A stretch of DNA of 64,000 nt, taken from contig NZ_JAERQM010000001.1 of assembly GCF_019029495.1 (NCBI RefSeq), positions 62,001-126,000 on the forward strand, written 5' to 3'. Of this stretch, positions 16,465 through 25,705 are shown piece by piece (the stretch's first letter is position 1; each line of letters starts with the position of its first letter). This DNA comes from Falsiroseomonas oleicola (GTDB lineage: Bacteria > Pseudomonadota > Alphaproteobacteria > Acetobacterales > Acetobacteraceae). The notes below the pieces were generated by a model that saw only the letters and a list, made by a program, of their open reading frames with translations, did not search any database and was not told the DNA's origin. The translations under genes and the position numbers were made by a program.

Positions 16465-17358
16465 CTACGGGCGGCGTCTCGCCGTTCGGTCGATCGCCTC
16501 AACCGCCGCGCCATACAATTGAGGCGGAAGATCATGGCCCATGCCCTCCATGAGCATGAGCTCAGCGGCCGGGATCGAAGCGGCCGTATCCTCGCCACAG
16601 GCCGGGGGAAAGAGCGGATCATCGCTCCCGTGAATAACCAGCGTTGGTGCGCTCACGGTCGCGAGCCGGCTCCGGCGATCACGGCTCACGGCGATCGCCG
16701 CGATCTGGCGGCCGAAGCCATTGCGATCGTGGGCTCGGCGGGCCTCCTCGAGAATGAGACGACGCGCGGCGGCCTCGTCGAACGGGTAGCGGCTGCCGGC
16801 GATGCGGCGCGCGAAGGCGATGCTATGGGCCAGGTATCCGGCTTCGTCAGAGAAGGGGTCCGGAGCGGGGCTGGTCATCATCGCCATGGCGTCGGGCGTA
16901 GGCGGCGGAAGCGATGGATTGCCGGTGCTTGACATGATCGAGGTCAGCGACGCGACACGTTCGGGATGCTCGCACGCCATGACCTGCGCAATCATGCCGC
17001 CCATGGATCGACCGACGACATGGGCCCGGTCGATGGAAAAGGCGTCAAGCAGCCCGACCGTGTCCGCCGCCATGTCGTGAAGCGTGTATGGGACGTCCGG
17101 CGCTCGTCCGGCGATGAGCGCAGCCGCCAGCTCGCCGAAATCCGGCGCTGCGCGGTGACTGATGTGCGTCGAATAGCCGGCGTCGCGATTGTCGAAACGG
17201 ATCACATGATAGCCGCGCGCCACCAGCGCGAGGCAGAAGGGAACGGTCCATCGGATCATTTGCGTACCCAGTCCGGCGACCAGCAGGATCGCCTGATCGG
17301 AGGGCGCCCCGAACGCCTCGCAAACCAACTCGACGCCATTGCTTTCGACGCGATTCAT
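16465..17358 (-). CDS. Alpha/beta hydrolase
   Basis: 297-residue alpha/beta hydrolase. ATG 17358 follows an AGGAGAAA ribosome site; the in-frame extension to 17463 would run through an AT-rich, operator-like sequence and was rejected. Nucleophile elbow GRSMGG (Ser), acid in IHGSDDPLFPP and His in MEGMGHDLPP give a complete triad; the oxyanion loop is LLVAGLGTQMIRW. Similar to cytosolic esterase/lactonase-like hydrolases; the substrate is unknown. A strong palindrome at 17409-17426 lies about 50 bp upstream of the start, suggesting regulated expression. Confidence 0.88.
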   Translation of the reverse strand: MNRVESNGVELVCEAFGAPSDQAILLVAGLGTQMIRWTVPFCLALVARGYHVIRFDNRDAGYSTHISHRAAPDFGELAAALIAGRAPDVPYTLHDMAADTVGLLDAFSIDRAHVVGRSMGGMIAQVMACEHPERVASLTSIMSSTGNPSLPPPTPDAMAMMTSPAPDPFSDEAGYLAHSIAFARRIAGSRYPFDEAAARRLILEEARRAHDRNGFGRQIAAIAVSRDRRSRLATVSAPTLVIHGSDDPLFPPACGEDTAASIPAAELMLMEGMGHDLPPQLYGAAVEAIDRTARRRP

Positions 17359-17675
17359 CGCCGGCTTTCTCCTGAGTTCCCGCAAACCATGAGGGATGGT
17401 TCGGAGAATTTTTACCCGGATAAAAAATGCCGTCAATATTGCCCGGATGAAATTGGAAAACATTTAAGCGCCACGCCTGCTCGCCGTGCGCCCTACGGCA
17501 CAACTGAAGTGCGCTGGGCTTGGGCGCGAGGCGTGTCGCCCGGCAAGTTCCCGATCGTCGGTGCCTGTCCCTCAAGCAGGCGATCGCGAAGGCCTGCTTC
17601 CCCACCCTCAACAAACCTTCTGCATGTCTGCTCTCGCCGCCGGCGACCGATCTTTGCAAGTGTCGGTGCATCCCC
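17359..17675. other. Intergenic region with AT-rich operator segment
   Basis: 317 bp between the hydrolase start and the pseudogene end. The first 110 bp are unusually AT-rich and contain the palindrome described separately and a related half-copy (GCCCGGATGAAATT at 17441-17454). The rest holds no convincing gene. Confidence 0.6.
17409..17426. promoter_or_regulatory. Palindromic operator candidate upstream of hydrolase
   Basis: TTTTTACCCGGATAAAAA is an 18-bp palindrome with a single mismatched pair, centred on CCGG, about 50 bp before ATG 17358. A size and position suited to a dimeric repressor of the TetR, MarR or ArsR type; no such regulator is adjacent. Confidence 0.5.
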
Positions 17676-18111
17676 TCACTTCAGGGTCTGTATCGCCTGG
17701 GCCGAGCCGCTGACCTCGGTGAAGCCGGTCTGGCTCGCGGTGGTGGTGGCGGAGGTCAGGACGACACCGCCCGCCATGGCCGCACCGGCTCCGGCCCCGG
17801 TTCCAGCCGCGGCCCCGGTTCCGGGCAGGGCCGGCGCTGCCGTCCCCGCCGCAGCCGCCGATGTCCCCGCCGCGGCGGTCGTGACGCCGGTCACCGCCCC
17901 CGCGGCGGCGGAGCCGGCCAGTTGCGCGCCCCCCGACCAAGACGGAGCCGCCCGCGCTGACAACGCTGCCGGCAAGGGCGACCGCCGTCTGGGTTATTGT
18001 GAGCACCCCGCTGGCGGCCGTGCCCACCGCGGTTGCGCCCATGGAGCCGGGGCCGCATCCGGCCAGTCCCAGCGCCACCTCCGCCACGTCGACACCCCAT
18101 CCCCACCTCAT
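17676..18111 (-). pseudogene. Frameshifted lipoprotein-like gene
   Basis: Two overlapping minus-strand frames make one continuous protein if a single base is removed. The first (from ATG 18111) begins with a lipobox-like LGLAGC and reads SMGATAVGTAASGVLTITQTAVALAGS, then turns into Arg/Gly nonsense. The second (stop 17676) continues in the same style (AQLAGSAAAGAVTGVTTAAAGTS) to QAIQTLK. The switch falls in a run of six C on the plus strand at 17929-17934; with five C the reading is VLVGGAQLAGS. Ala/Gly/Thr-rich surface lipoprotein of unknown role. This is either a genuine disruption, phase variation, or a sequencing error. Confidence 0.6.
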
Positions 18112-18128
18112 CGCCGCCCCCGCAATTT

Positions 18129-18144
18129 GATACTATATCGTATC
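18129..18144. promoter_or_regulatory. Inverted repeat upstream of formamidase-like gene
   Basis: GATAC (18129-18133), six spacer bases TATATC, GTATC (18140-18144), in an AT-rich patch about 70 bp before the next start. It could be an operator overlapping a -10 element (TATATC-like). No protein is assigned. Confidence 0.35.
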
Positions 18145-18215
18145 GAATTATCCCTGCAAAAGTGAAACTCGATCCGGGCTTGCGATGCCGGGCAGGTCGG
18201 CGTGCAATGCCCTTG

Positions 18216-19028
18216 ATGAGCACCGACCTCGAAGCCGAATACAACAACCGCGCCCGCGTGCCGGACCACCCGGCGCATGTCGCCGCCTGGACCCGGGATT
18301 CCGCCGCCTGGCGCGCGGAATGCACCCGCGCCGAGTTGGGCCTGACCTATGGGGCCAGGGAGCGCGAGAAGCTCGATCTGTTCTGGCCGGAGGCCGGCAG
18401 CCAGGACGCGCCGATGGCGATGTTCATCCACGGCGGCTACTGGCAGGCGCTGGGGCGTGATTCCGCCTCGATCTGCGCGCGCGGGCTGAATGGCCGGGGG
18501 GTCGCGGTGGCGGTGCCCTCCTACGACCTCTGCCCGCACGTGACCCTGGCCACGATCGTCGACCAGATGCGCGCGGCGGCGGCGATGCTGTATCGCCGGC
18601 ACGGGCGGCGCATCCTGGCCTGCGGCCATTCCGCCGGCGGGCATCTGGCGGCGATGCTGCTGGCCACCGACTGGCGCGCCCTGGACCCGGCCCTGCCGGC
18701 GGACCTCGTCCACGCCGCCCTGCCGATCTCCGGTGTGTTCGAACTGGAGCCATTGCGCCACACCAGCATCGGCACCGCGCTGGCGCTCGACGCGGCGGAG
18801 GCGCAGCGCCTGTCGCCGCGCTACCTGCCGCGCCGGCCCGGCGCGCTGCATGTCGTGGTGGGTGGCGCCGAGAGCGGCGAATTCATCCGCCAGAGCCGCG
18901 ACATGGCCGCGAGTTGGGGCGGCGGCTTCGCTTTGGAGGCGGAGGCCGACCACTTCACCGTGCTCGAACCCCTCGCCGAGCCGAACAGCCTGCTCGTGCG
19001 GCGCGCAAAATCGCTTGCATCCATGTGA
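18216..19028 (+). CDS. Alpha/beta hydrolase, arylformamidase (KynB/AFMID)-like
   Basis: About 270 residues from ATG 18216 (ATG 18207 is an alternative). It has the HGGYW oxyanion motif (MFIHGGYWQALGR), nucleophile elbow GHSAGG and a C-terminal His in EADHFTVLEPL, the pattern of kynurenine formamidase-like and related esterase families. Such enzymes release formate from N-formylkynurenine or similar N-formyl aryl amines. The adjacent region encodes uptake and CoA-dependent breakdown of an aminobenzoate-type compound, and kynurenine or N-formylanthranilate breakdown yields 2-aminobenzoate, so a feeder role is plausible but inferred. A generic esterase role remains possible. Confidence 0.82.
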   Translation: MSTDLEAEYNNRARVPDHPAHVAAWTRDSAAWRAECTRAELGLTYGAREREKLDLFWPEAGSQDAPMAMFIHGGYWQALGRDSASICARGLNGRGVAVAVPSYDLCPHVTLATIVDQMRAAAAMLYRRHGRRILACGHSAGGHLAAMLLATDWRALDPALPADLVHAALPISGVFELEPLRHTSIGTALALDAAEAQRLSPRYLPRRPGALHVVVGGAESGEFIRQSRDMAASWGGGFALEAEADHFTVLEPLAEPNSLLVRRAKSLASM

Positions 19029-19045
19029 TGCTTGAAGCCTAAAAT
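19028..19045. promoter_or_regulatory. MarR-type operator candidate, importer copy
   Basis: ATGCTTGAAGCCTAAAAT. The 12-bp core TTGAAGCCTAAA (19032-19043) is the exact reverse complement of the core at 28035-28046 and 28091-28102. It lies directly after the formamidase-like gene and 25 bp before the binding-protein start, so it would control the importer operon. Confidence 0.65.
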
Positions 19046-19069
19046 ATCTCGGGAGACGGAGGGACCATC

Positions 19070-20269
19070 ATGAGCATCCAATTCGGCCGGCGCCAGGCGC
19101 TGGGTCTTGCGGCTGGCCTCGCGACCAGCGGGCTTGCCGCACCCTTGGTGGCGCGCGCACAGGCAGCGCCCGTGAAGATCGGGCTGGTGGCACTCGCCTC
19201 CGGCCCCGCCGCCTCGCTCGGCAACCATCTGCGCGACGGTTTCCAACTCGGCATGCGGCATCTGGAAAACAAGCTGGGCGGCCGCGCGGCGGAGGTGCTG
19301 CTGATCGACGACGAGCTGCGCCCGGATGCGGCGGTCACCAAGGTCCGCGCCGCGCTGGAACGCGACAAGGTGGATGCGGTGGTCGGCGTGGTCTTCTCCA
19401 ACATCCTGGCCGCGATCATGCGCCCGGTGACGGAATCGCAGACCTTCCTGATCTCGACCAATGCCGGCCCCTCCCCCTTCGCGGGCCGGGGCTGCAACCC
19501 GTATTTCTTCGCCACCTCCTATGTGAACGACCAGAACCACGCGGTGATGGGCAAGGCGGCGCAGGATGCGGGCTATGGCCGCGTCATGCTGCTGGTGCCG
19601 AACTACCAGGCGGGGCGTGACTCGGTGGCCGGCTTCAAGTCGGAATACAAGGGCACCATCGTCGACGAGATGTACACGCCGCTGACCCAGATGGATTTCT
19701 CCGCGGAGCTGGCGCGCATTGCCGCGGCGCGCCCCGATGCGGTCTTCACCTTCATGCCCGGCGGGCTCGGCGTGAATCTGGTGCGGCAGTATCGCCAGGC
19801 CGGCCTCGCCAATATCCCCTTCCTGTCGGCCTTCACGGTGGACGAAGCCTCCCTGCCCGCGCAGGGCGAGGCGGCGATCGGCTTCCAGACCGGCACGACC
19901 TGGACCCCGACCCTGCCCAACGAGCAGAACGCCCGCTTCGTCCGCGACTTCGAGGCGCAGTTCAACTACGTGCCGGCCAGCTACGCCGCCCATGCCTATG
20001 ACGCGGCGATGCTGCTGCACAGCGCCATCGGCAAGACTGGCGGCAACCTGGCCGACAAGGCGGCGCTGCGCGCTGCGATCAAGGCGGCGGATTTCCGCTC
20101 CGTCCGCGGGCGCTTCGCCTTCGGCGCGAATCATTTCCCGGTGCAGGATTTCTGGCTGGCCAAGGTGGCGCAGCGGCCGGATGGCAAGTTCCAGACCGAG
20201 CATGTCAGCAAGGTCTATGACAACGTCACCGACCCCTTCGCGGCGCAGTGCCGCATGCCGGCGGGCTGA
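19070..20269 (+). CDS. ABC importer periplasmic substrate-binding protein (branched-chain/aromatic-acid type)
   Basis: 399 residues; ATG 19070 is preceded by GGGAGACGGAGG. The N-terminus has paired arginines and a hydrophobic stretch (FGRRQALGLAAGLATSGLAAP) ending at ARAQA, a signal peptide that may use the Tat route. The mature part begins VKIGLVALASGPAASLGNHLRDGFQLG, typical of periplasmic-binding fold type I (LivJ-like, Peripla_BP_6). Homologues bind branched-chain amino acids, amides or aromatic acids. The shared operator and neighbouring genes favour an aryl acid such as 2-aminobenzoate. First of five importer genes. Confidence 0.92.
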   Translation: MSIQFGRRQALGLAAGLATSGLAAPLVARAQAAPVKIGLVALASGPAASLGNHLRDGFQLGMRHLENKLGGRAAEVLLIDDELRPDAAVTKVRAALERDKVDAVVGVVFSNILAAIMRPVTESQTFLISTNAGPSPFAGRGCNPYFFATSYVNDQNHAVMGKAAQDAGYGRVMLLVPNYQAGRDSVAGFKSEYKGTIVDEMYTPLTQMDFSAELARIAAARPDAVFTFMPGGLGVNLVRQYRQAGLANIPFLSAFTVDEASLPAQGEAAIGFQTGTTWTPTLPNEQNARFVRDFEAQFNYVPASYAAHAYDAAMLLHSAIGKTGGNLADKAALRAAIKAADFRSVRGRFAFGANHFPVQDFWLAKVAQRPDGKFQTEHVSKVYDNVTDPFAAQCRMPAG

Positions 20270-20282
20270 GGACCAAGGCGGG

Positions 20283-21206
20283 ATGTCGCTGACACTGCTG
20301 CTCGTCCAGGGCCTGAACGGGCTGCAACTCGGCATCCTGCTGTTCCTCATCGCGGCGGGGCTGACGCTGGTCTTCGGGGTGATGGATTTCATCAACCTCG
20401 CCCATGGCGTGCAGTACATGCTCGGCGCCTATTTCGCCGCGCATTTCGCCGCCGCCACCGACAGCTTCTGGCTGGCCCTGCTGCTGGCCCTGCCGGCGAC
20501 GCTGCTGGTCGGGCTGGTGCTGGAATTCCTGGTCTTCCGGCACCTGTATGACCGCGACCACATGGCGCAGGTGCTGGCCACCTTCGGCGTCATCCTGATC
20601 CTGAATGACGGCGTGCGCTGGGTCTTCGGCTCGGCGCCGCTGCAGGTGCCGATGCCGGAGGCGCTGACCGGCGGCTTCCCGATCATGGATGGGCTGCTCT
20701 ATCCGCATTATCGCCTGGCCATCATCGCCGGCGGCCTGGCCACAGCGGGGCTGCTGTGGTGGCTGGTGGAACGCACCAAGGTCGGCATGCTGATCCGCGC
20801 GGGCGCCACCAATGCGCCGATGGTCGCGGCGCTGGGCGTCGATATCCGCCGGCTGTTCATGGTGGTCTTCGGCTTCGGCGCCATGCTGGCGGGCTTCGCC
20901 GGGGTGATGGCGGCGCCGATCCTCTCGGTCGAGCCGGGCATGGGCGACAACCTGCTGATCCTCGCCTTCGTCGTCATCGTCATCGGCGGCATCGGTTCCG
21001 TGCGCGGCGCCTTCCTGGCGGCGCTGCTGGTCGGGCTGGTGGAGACGCTGGGGCGGTCGCTGATGCCGGATGTGATGCGGCTGTTCCTGGATCCGAGTTC
21101 GGCGCGGCAGGTGGGCGCGGCGCTCGCCTCTATGCTGGTCTATATCGCCATGGCGGCGATCCTCGCCTTGCGGCCCGCGGGCCTGTTCCCGGTGCGGACC
21201 GCCTGA
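20283..21206 (+). CDS. ABC importer permease, LivH type
   Basis: 307-residue inner-membrane permease. ATG 20283 lies 13 bp after the binding-protein stop, with weak GGCGGGA upstream. Family motif GLTLVFGVMDFINLAHG near residues 22-38; the EAA-like coupling segment is LGVDIRRLFMVVFGFGAMLAGFAGV. About eight membrane spans. Its stop overlaps the ATG of the second permease by one base. Confidence 0.93.
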   Translation: MSLTLLLVQGLNGLQLGILLFLIAAGLTLVFGVMDFINLAHGVQYMLGAYFAAHFAAATDSFWLALLLALPATLLVGLVLEFLVFRHLYDRDHMAQVLATFGVILILNDGVRWVFGSAPLQVPMPEALTGGFPIMDGLLYPHYRLAIIAGGLATAGLLWWLVERTKVGMLIRAGATNAPMVAALGVDIRRLFMVVFGFGAMLAGFAGVMAAPILSVEPGMGDNLLILAFVVIVIGGIGSVRGAFLAALLVGLVETLGRSLMPDVMRLFLDPSSARQVGAALASMLVYIAMAAILALRPAGLFPVRTA

Positions 21207-22145
21207 TGCAGCGCTGGAAGCAGGAAGTGCCGGCCGTGCTGCTGCTGGCCGGCCTGGGTCTCGCCCCCTTCATCGGTTTCGGCGAGGGCTATGTGCTGAC
21301 GCTGCTGGCGCGCGCCATGATCCTCGCCATGGCCGCCGTGTCGCTGTCCTTCATCGTCGGTGGCGCCGGGCTGGTCTCGCTCGGCCATGCGGCGATGCTG
21401 GGTTTCGGCGCCTATGCGGTGGTGATCCTCGATGATCTGCAGATCGTCGAGGCGATGGTCGTGCTGCCCGTGGCGATGCTGGCCGCCGCCGGCTTCGCGC
21501 TGGTGACGGGGGCCATCGCCATCCGCACCAGCGGCGTCCACTTCATCATGATAACCCTGGCCTTCGGCCAGATGGCCTATTTCACCGCCACGTCCCTCTC
21601 CGGCTATGGCGGCGACGATGGCTACACGCTCTATGCGCGCAGCGAGGTGAATGGCGCGCGCATCCTGTCGGACCGGCTGGGCTTCCACTTCATCTGCCTG
21701 GGCGCGCTGACGCTGACCTGGCTGTTCTGCCGCATGCTTCTGGCATCCCGCTTCGGCCGCGTGCTGCGCGCGGTGCGCGGCAATCCGATGCGGGCGCGGG
21801 CGCTGGGCTTCTCGCCCTATCCCTACCGGCTGGTGGCCTATGTCATCGCCGGCGCCATCGGCGGCGCGGCGGGGTTCCTCTTCGCCAATGCCACGGAATT
21901 CGTGGCACCTGCCTATATCTCCTGGCAACGCTCCGGCGAGTTGCTGTTCATGGTGATCCTCGGCGGCATTTCCGGCCTGCATGGCGCGCTGCTCGGCGCG
22001 CTGGGCTTCGTGCTGCTGGAGGAGTGGCTGTCCCATCAATGGGAGCATTGGCGCATCGCCTTCGGCGTGCTGCTGATCCTGGCCGTGCTGTTCCTGCCGA
22101 ACGGCCTCGCCGGTATCCCCAACCAGGTGGCGCGGATGTTCCGCC

Positions 22146-22153
<8 letters not shown>
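21206..22153 (+). CDS. ABC importer permease, LivM type
   Basis: 315-residue second permease of the importer. Motifs GGAGLVSLGHAAMLGFGAYA near the N-terminus and the coupling region RAVRGNPMRARALGFSPYPYRLVAYVIAGAIGGAAG are those of LivM. Start ATG 21206 is coupled to the livH-type stop; the C-terminus overlaps the ATPase gene by 8 bp. Confidence 0.93.
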
Positions 22154-22912
<759 letters not shown>

Positions 22913-22919
<7 letters not shown>

Positions 22920-23629
22920 GGCTGGAACAGCTCACCGCCGGCTATGGCGGCAGCCAGGTGCTGTTCGGCATGGAACTCGCCATCGGCCCGGGCGAGGTGG
23001 TGGCGCTGCTCGGCCGCAACGGCATGGGCAAGACCACCACGATCCGCGCCCTGATGGGCCTGCTGCCCAGCACAGGCGGCCGCATCTGGGGTGGGCAGGT
23101 GGTGCTGGATGGGCGCGATGTGGCCGGCCTGCCGGCGCATCGCGTGGCGCGCCAGGGCCTCGGCCTGGTGCCGGAAGGCCGCCAGGTGTTTCCGACACTG
23201 ACCGTGGAGGAAAACCTGCTCGCCACCGCCGCCAACCGCGCCGGCGGCGCGCCGCGCTGGACGCTCGATGCCGTCTACGCCTTCTTCCCCCGCCTGCGCG
23301 AACGCCGCCGCAACCCAGGGGCCAAGCTGTCCGGCGGCGAGCAGCAGATGGTCGCGATCGGCCGCGCGCTGATGACCAACCCCCGCCTGCTCATATTGGA
23401 TGAGGCGACGGAGGGCCTGGCGCCGCTGATCCGCGCCGAGATCTGGTCCGTGCTGGCGCAGTTGAAGGCGGAGGGCCAGGCGATCCTGCTGATCGACAAG
23501 AACCTCGCCGCCGTCTCCCGCCTCGCCGACCGGCATGTGGTGATAGAGAAGGGCCGCACGGTCTGGACCGGGACGAGCGCGGAATTGGCGGCCTCGCCTG
23601 AGGTGCGGGACAGCTACCTTCAGGTCTGA
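22913..23629 (+). CDS. ABC importer ATPase, LivF type
   Basis: 238-residue second ATPase. Walker A GRNGMGKTTT near residue 35, signature LSGGEQQMVAIGRAL, Walker B LLILDEATEGLAP and the LivF-type segment VPEGRQVFPTLTVEENLLA. It starts inside the end of the LivG-type gene. The last codons overlap the 3' end of the oppositely oriented vapC-like gene by 10 bp, so transcription of the importer runs against the toxin gene. Confidence 0.93.
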
Positions 23630-24015
23630 ACCAGCCGGATGCCCTCGCCGTAGCGCGCCACCAGCGGATCGGCGGTGACCAGCACGGCGCCTTCCGTCTG
23701 TGCCTGGGCGACCAGCATGCGGTCGAAGGGGTCCTTGTGGAGGGGCGGCAGGCGCGTCAGGGCAGCGGCATGTTCACTGGTGACGGCGATCTCGCGATAG
23801 CCGGCATCCAGCAGGCCGCGGCGCAACCGGCGTGGGTCGACCACGAAATCCGCCCGGCCGAGGCCAGCCTTGATCGCCACCTCCCACACCGAGGCCGCGC
23901 TGAAGGCGAGCAGGTTGCGGGGGTCCTCGATCAGGGCGCGGGCGCCGTCGGGAAGCCGTTCCGGCAGCCCCGCGGCCCAGAGCAGGATATGCGTGTCGAG
24001 CAGGTACAAGGTCAC
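23620..24015 (-). CDS. PIN-domain toxin (VapC-like)
   Basis: 131-residue PIN-domain ribonuclease. GTG 24015 gives VTLYLLDTHILLWAAG with the first catalytic Asp; later acidic residues are in SAASVWEVAIKAGLGR, KDPFDRMLVAQAQ and VLVTADPLVARYG. It overlaps the antitoxin gene by 4 bp, the usual antitoxin-then-toxin arrangement, so it is translationally coupled. The open frame continues upstream to 24393 only as a shadow across the antitoxin gene. Predicted to cleave RNA when free of antitoxin. Confidence 0.92.
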   Translation of the reverse strand: MTLYLLDTHILLWAAGLPERLPDGARALIEDPRNLLAFSAASVWEVAIKAGLGRADFVVDPRRLRRGLLDAGYREIAVTSEHAAALTRLPPLHKDPFDRMLVAQAQTEGAVLVTADPLVARYGEGIRLVQT

Positions 24016-24257
24016 CGCCCTGCCTCGAACAGCGTCGCGATCTCCTCCCCGCCCAGGCGGTCGAAATCCTCCGGCACCGAGATTTCCCCGACCAGGAAGC
24101 CGAGGCGATTCCGGCCCGCGCGGGCCGCGTGATCGAGCGGCATGACCTGCACCAGCGGCCGCCCGGCCTTCGCGATGACGAAACCTTCGCCCTGCGCGGC
24201 CTGATCGACGAGTTGGGAGAGATGCGTCTTGGCTTCGTGAATATTGACCTGGCGCAT
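24012..24257 (-). CDS. Phd/YefM-type antitoxin
   Basis: 81-residue antitoxin. N-terminal Phd/YefM fold MRQVNIHEAKTHLSQLVDQAAQGEGFVIAKAGRP binds DNA; the C-terminal region (EDFDRLGGEEIATLFEAG) should wrap the PIN toxin. Two 11-bp palindromes sit directly upstream and are the likely autoregulatory operator. The unit looks intact. Confidence 0.92.
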   Translation of the reverse strand: MRQVNIHEAKTHLSQLVDQAAQGEGFVIAKAGRPLVQVMPLDHAARAGRNRLGFLVGEISVPEDFDRLGGEEIATLFEAGR

Positions 24258-24268
24258 GAGTTTCTTCC

Positions 24269-24293
24269 GGACTTAGTCCAACAGACTTAGTCT
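24269..24293. promoter_or_regulatory. Tandem palindromic operator of toxin-antitoxin unit
   Basis: GGACTTAGTCC (24269-24279) and AGACTTAGTCT (24283-24293), each a palindrome around a central T, with centres 14 bp apart. They begin 12 bp upstream of the antitoxin start, where Phd-type antitoxins bind to repress their own promoter. Confidence 0.65.
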
Positions 24294-24307
24294 GATTCCA
24301 CGCAGAT

Positions 24308-25207
24308 TCAACGCCCACCAAACTCCGCGGGCAGCACCGCCGCCAGATGGTCGAAGACGGCGCGGAAGCGGCGGCCTTGCCGCACATCGGCATGCGCTAC
24401 CAGCCAGATGGGTTGCTTCGGCGCGAACTCGGCCGTCAGCAGCCGCCGCAGCCCCTGGGCGGGCGCATCGCGATGCGCATGCATCACGCCGATGCCAAGC
24501 CCCGCCCTGACCGCGGTGTGCTGGCCGATCATGCTGTCGGAGCGGTAGACGGCTCGCCAAGTCTCCACCGGCAGCGCCAGCCGCTCCGCCGCACGGCGCG
24601 CGAAGGGGTCGCGGTCGAAGCCGACCATGCGGTGGTTCCGCAATTCGGCCAGCGTCTCCGGCACGCCATACCGCGTGAGATAGCTCTCAGCGGCGAAGAA
24701 GCCGAGCTCCATGGTGCCCACCTGGCGCGCCACGAGGTCCGGCTGCTCCGGGCGGGCGAAGCGGATGGCGATGTCGGCATCCCGACGCAGCAGGTTCTCC
24801 ACCTGGGTGCTGGCCAGCATCTCGATGGTGATGCCCGGATTCGCCTCCATGAAGGGCTGCAAAAGGCCCGGCAGGCGCTCCACGCCGAAGGACTCGCTGG
24901 TGGTGATGCGGACCGTGCCGGTCGGCGAATCCAGCTTGCCGCCCATGGCCGTGCCCAGCGCCTGCGCCGCCTGTTCCAGCGCCGCGGCATGGTCGAACAG
25001 CGCCGTGGCGCGATCCGTCGGGCGCAGGCCCTGCGGCGTGCGGTCGAACAGGGCCTCCCCCACCGCCTCCTCCAGCGCGCGGATCTGGCGGCCGACAGTG
25101 GGCTGGGTGAGCCTCAGCTTCAGCGCAGCGGCGGAGAGGCTGCCATCGCGCATCACCGCAACGAAGGCCTGCAACAGGCTCCAGTCCAGATGGCCGGGGG
25201 TGGTCAT
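24308..25207 (-). CDS. LysR-family transcriptional regulator
   Basis: 299 residues from ATG 25207 (another ATG at 25219). N-terminal winged helix: LLQAFVAVMRDGSLSAAALKLRLTQPTVGRQIRALEE; the effector-binding domain follows from about residue 90 (GTVRITTSESFGVERLPGLL). Divergent from a small secreted-protein gene, 129 bp away. LysR proteins usually control the divergent neighbour, so that gene is the first candidate target. The effector is unknown. Confidence 0.92.
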   Translation of the reverse strand: MTTPGHLDWSLLQAFVAVMRDGSLSAAALKLRLTQPTVGRQIRALEEAVGEALFDRTPQGLRPTDRATALFDHAAALEQAAQALGTAMGGKLDSPTGTVRITTSESFGVERLPGLLQPFMEANPGITIEMLASTQVENLLRRDADIAIRFARPEQPDLVARQVGTMELGFFAAESYLTRYGVPETLAELRNHRMVGFDRDPFARRAAERLALPVETWRAVYRSDSMIGQHTAVRAGLGIGVMHAHRDAPAQGLRRLLTAEFAPKQPIWLVAHADVRQGRRFRAVFDHLAAVLPAEFGGR

Positions 25208-25336
25208 GCCCCCATGCATCCGCGCATGCCCGGCGAACGACAATGGGCAATCCCGCGCGGCGCGGCGCGGCGGCATCTTCCCGTCACCGGCAGCGACATC
25301 GGGTCGACTGCCTCACAGACTGGAAAGATCGCAGAG

Positions 25337-25660
25337 ATGACCACCACCATGCGCAGCCTCCTCGCCGCCACCGCCCTGCTGGCGGGCCTGTCGACCCAGG
25401 GCGCCTTCGCCCAGGATATGTATCCGCGCACCATCGGTTCGGGCGAGAGCGCGGAGATCGTCTATGGCCCCGGCCCGCAGGGCAATATCCTCGGTGGCGG
25501 CGCCGTCGCCCTGCGGCAGGTGACGGGCGATGAGGCCATCGTGACCTATCTGGACGACAGCGTCGTGCAGACCCCGCCCGCCGGCCGCGTGCCCATGGTG
25601 TTCAGCCGCGGGGAGAACAGCCTGCGCGTCGAGCTGCCGGCCCCTGCCCCGCGTGGCTGA
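25337..25660 (+). CDS. Small secreted protein, unknown
   Basis: 107 residues from ATG 25337. A clear signal peptide (MRSLLAATALLAGLSTQGAFAQ) precedes a mature part of about 80 residues (MYPRTIGSGESAEIVYGPG, then VALRQVTGDEAIVTYLDDSV). No family recognised. It is divergent from the LysR gene and convergent with the monooxygenase/reductase gene, from which it is separated by a strong inverted repeat. Confidence 0.75.
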   Translation: MTTTMRSLLAATALLAGLSTQGAFAQDMYPRTIGSGESAEIVYGPGPQGNILGGGAVALRQVTGDEAIVTYLDDSVVQTPPAGRVPMVFSRGENSLRVELPAPAPRG

Positions 25661-25668
25661 GGCCGGAC

Positions 25669-25705
25669 CTGAAGCGGGCGGCCGCTACTCCGCCGCCCGC
25701 TTCAG
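25669..25705. terminator. Bidirectional terminator-like hairpin
   Basis: Perfect 14-bp inverted repeat CTGAAGCGGGCGGC / GCCGCCCGCTTCAG with a 9-base loop, at the junction of two convergent genes. The stop codon of the minus-strand gene (25685-25687) lies in the loop. No T-run follows, so termination is inferred from the stem and position. Confidence 0.6.

Noticed and set aside
17486-17960. Plus-strand ORFs in the 17.5-18.0 kb patch
   Set aside because: They are overlapped by the minus-strand lipoprotein-like frames, which have better composition; the plus-strand products are Arg/Gly/Pro nonsense.
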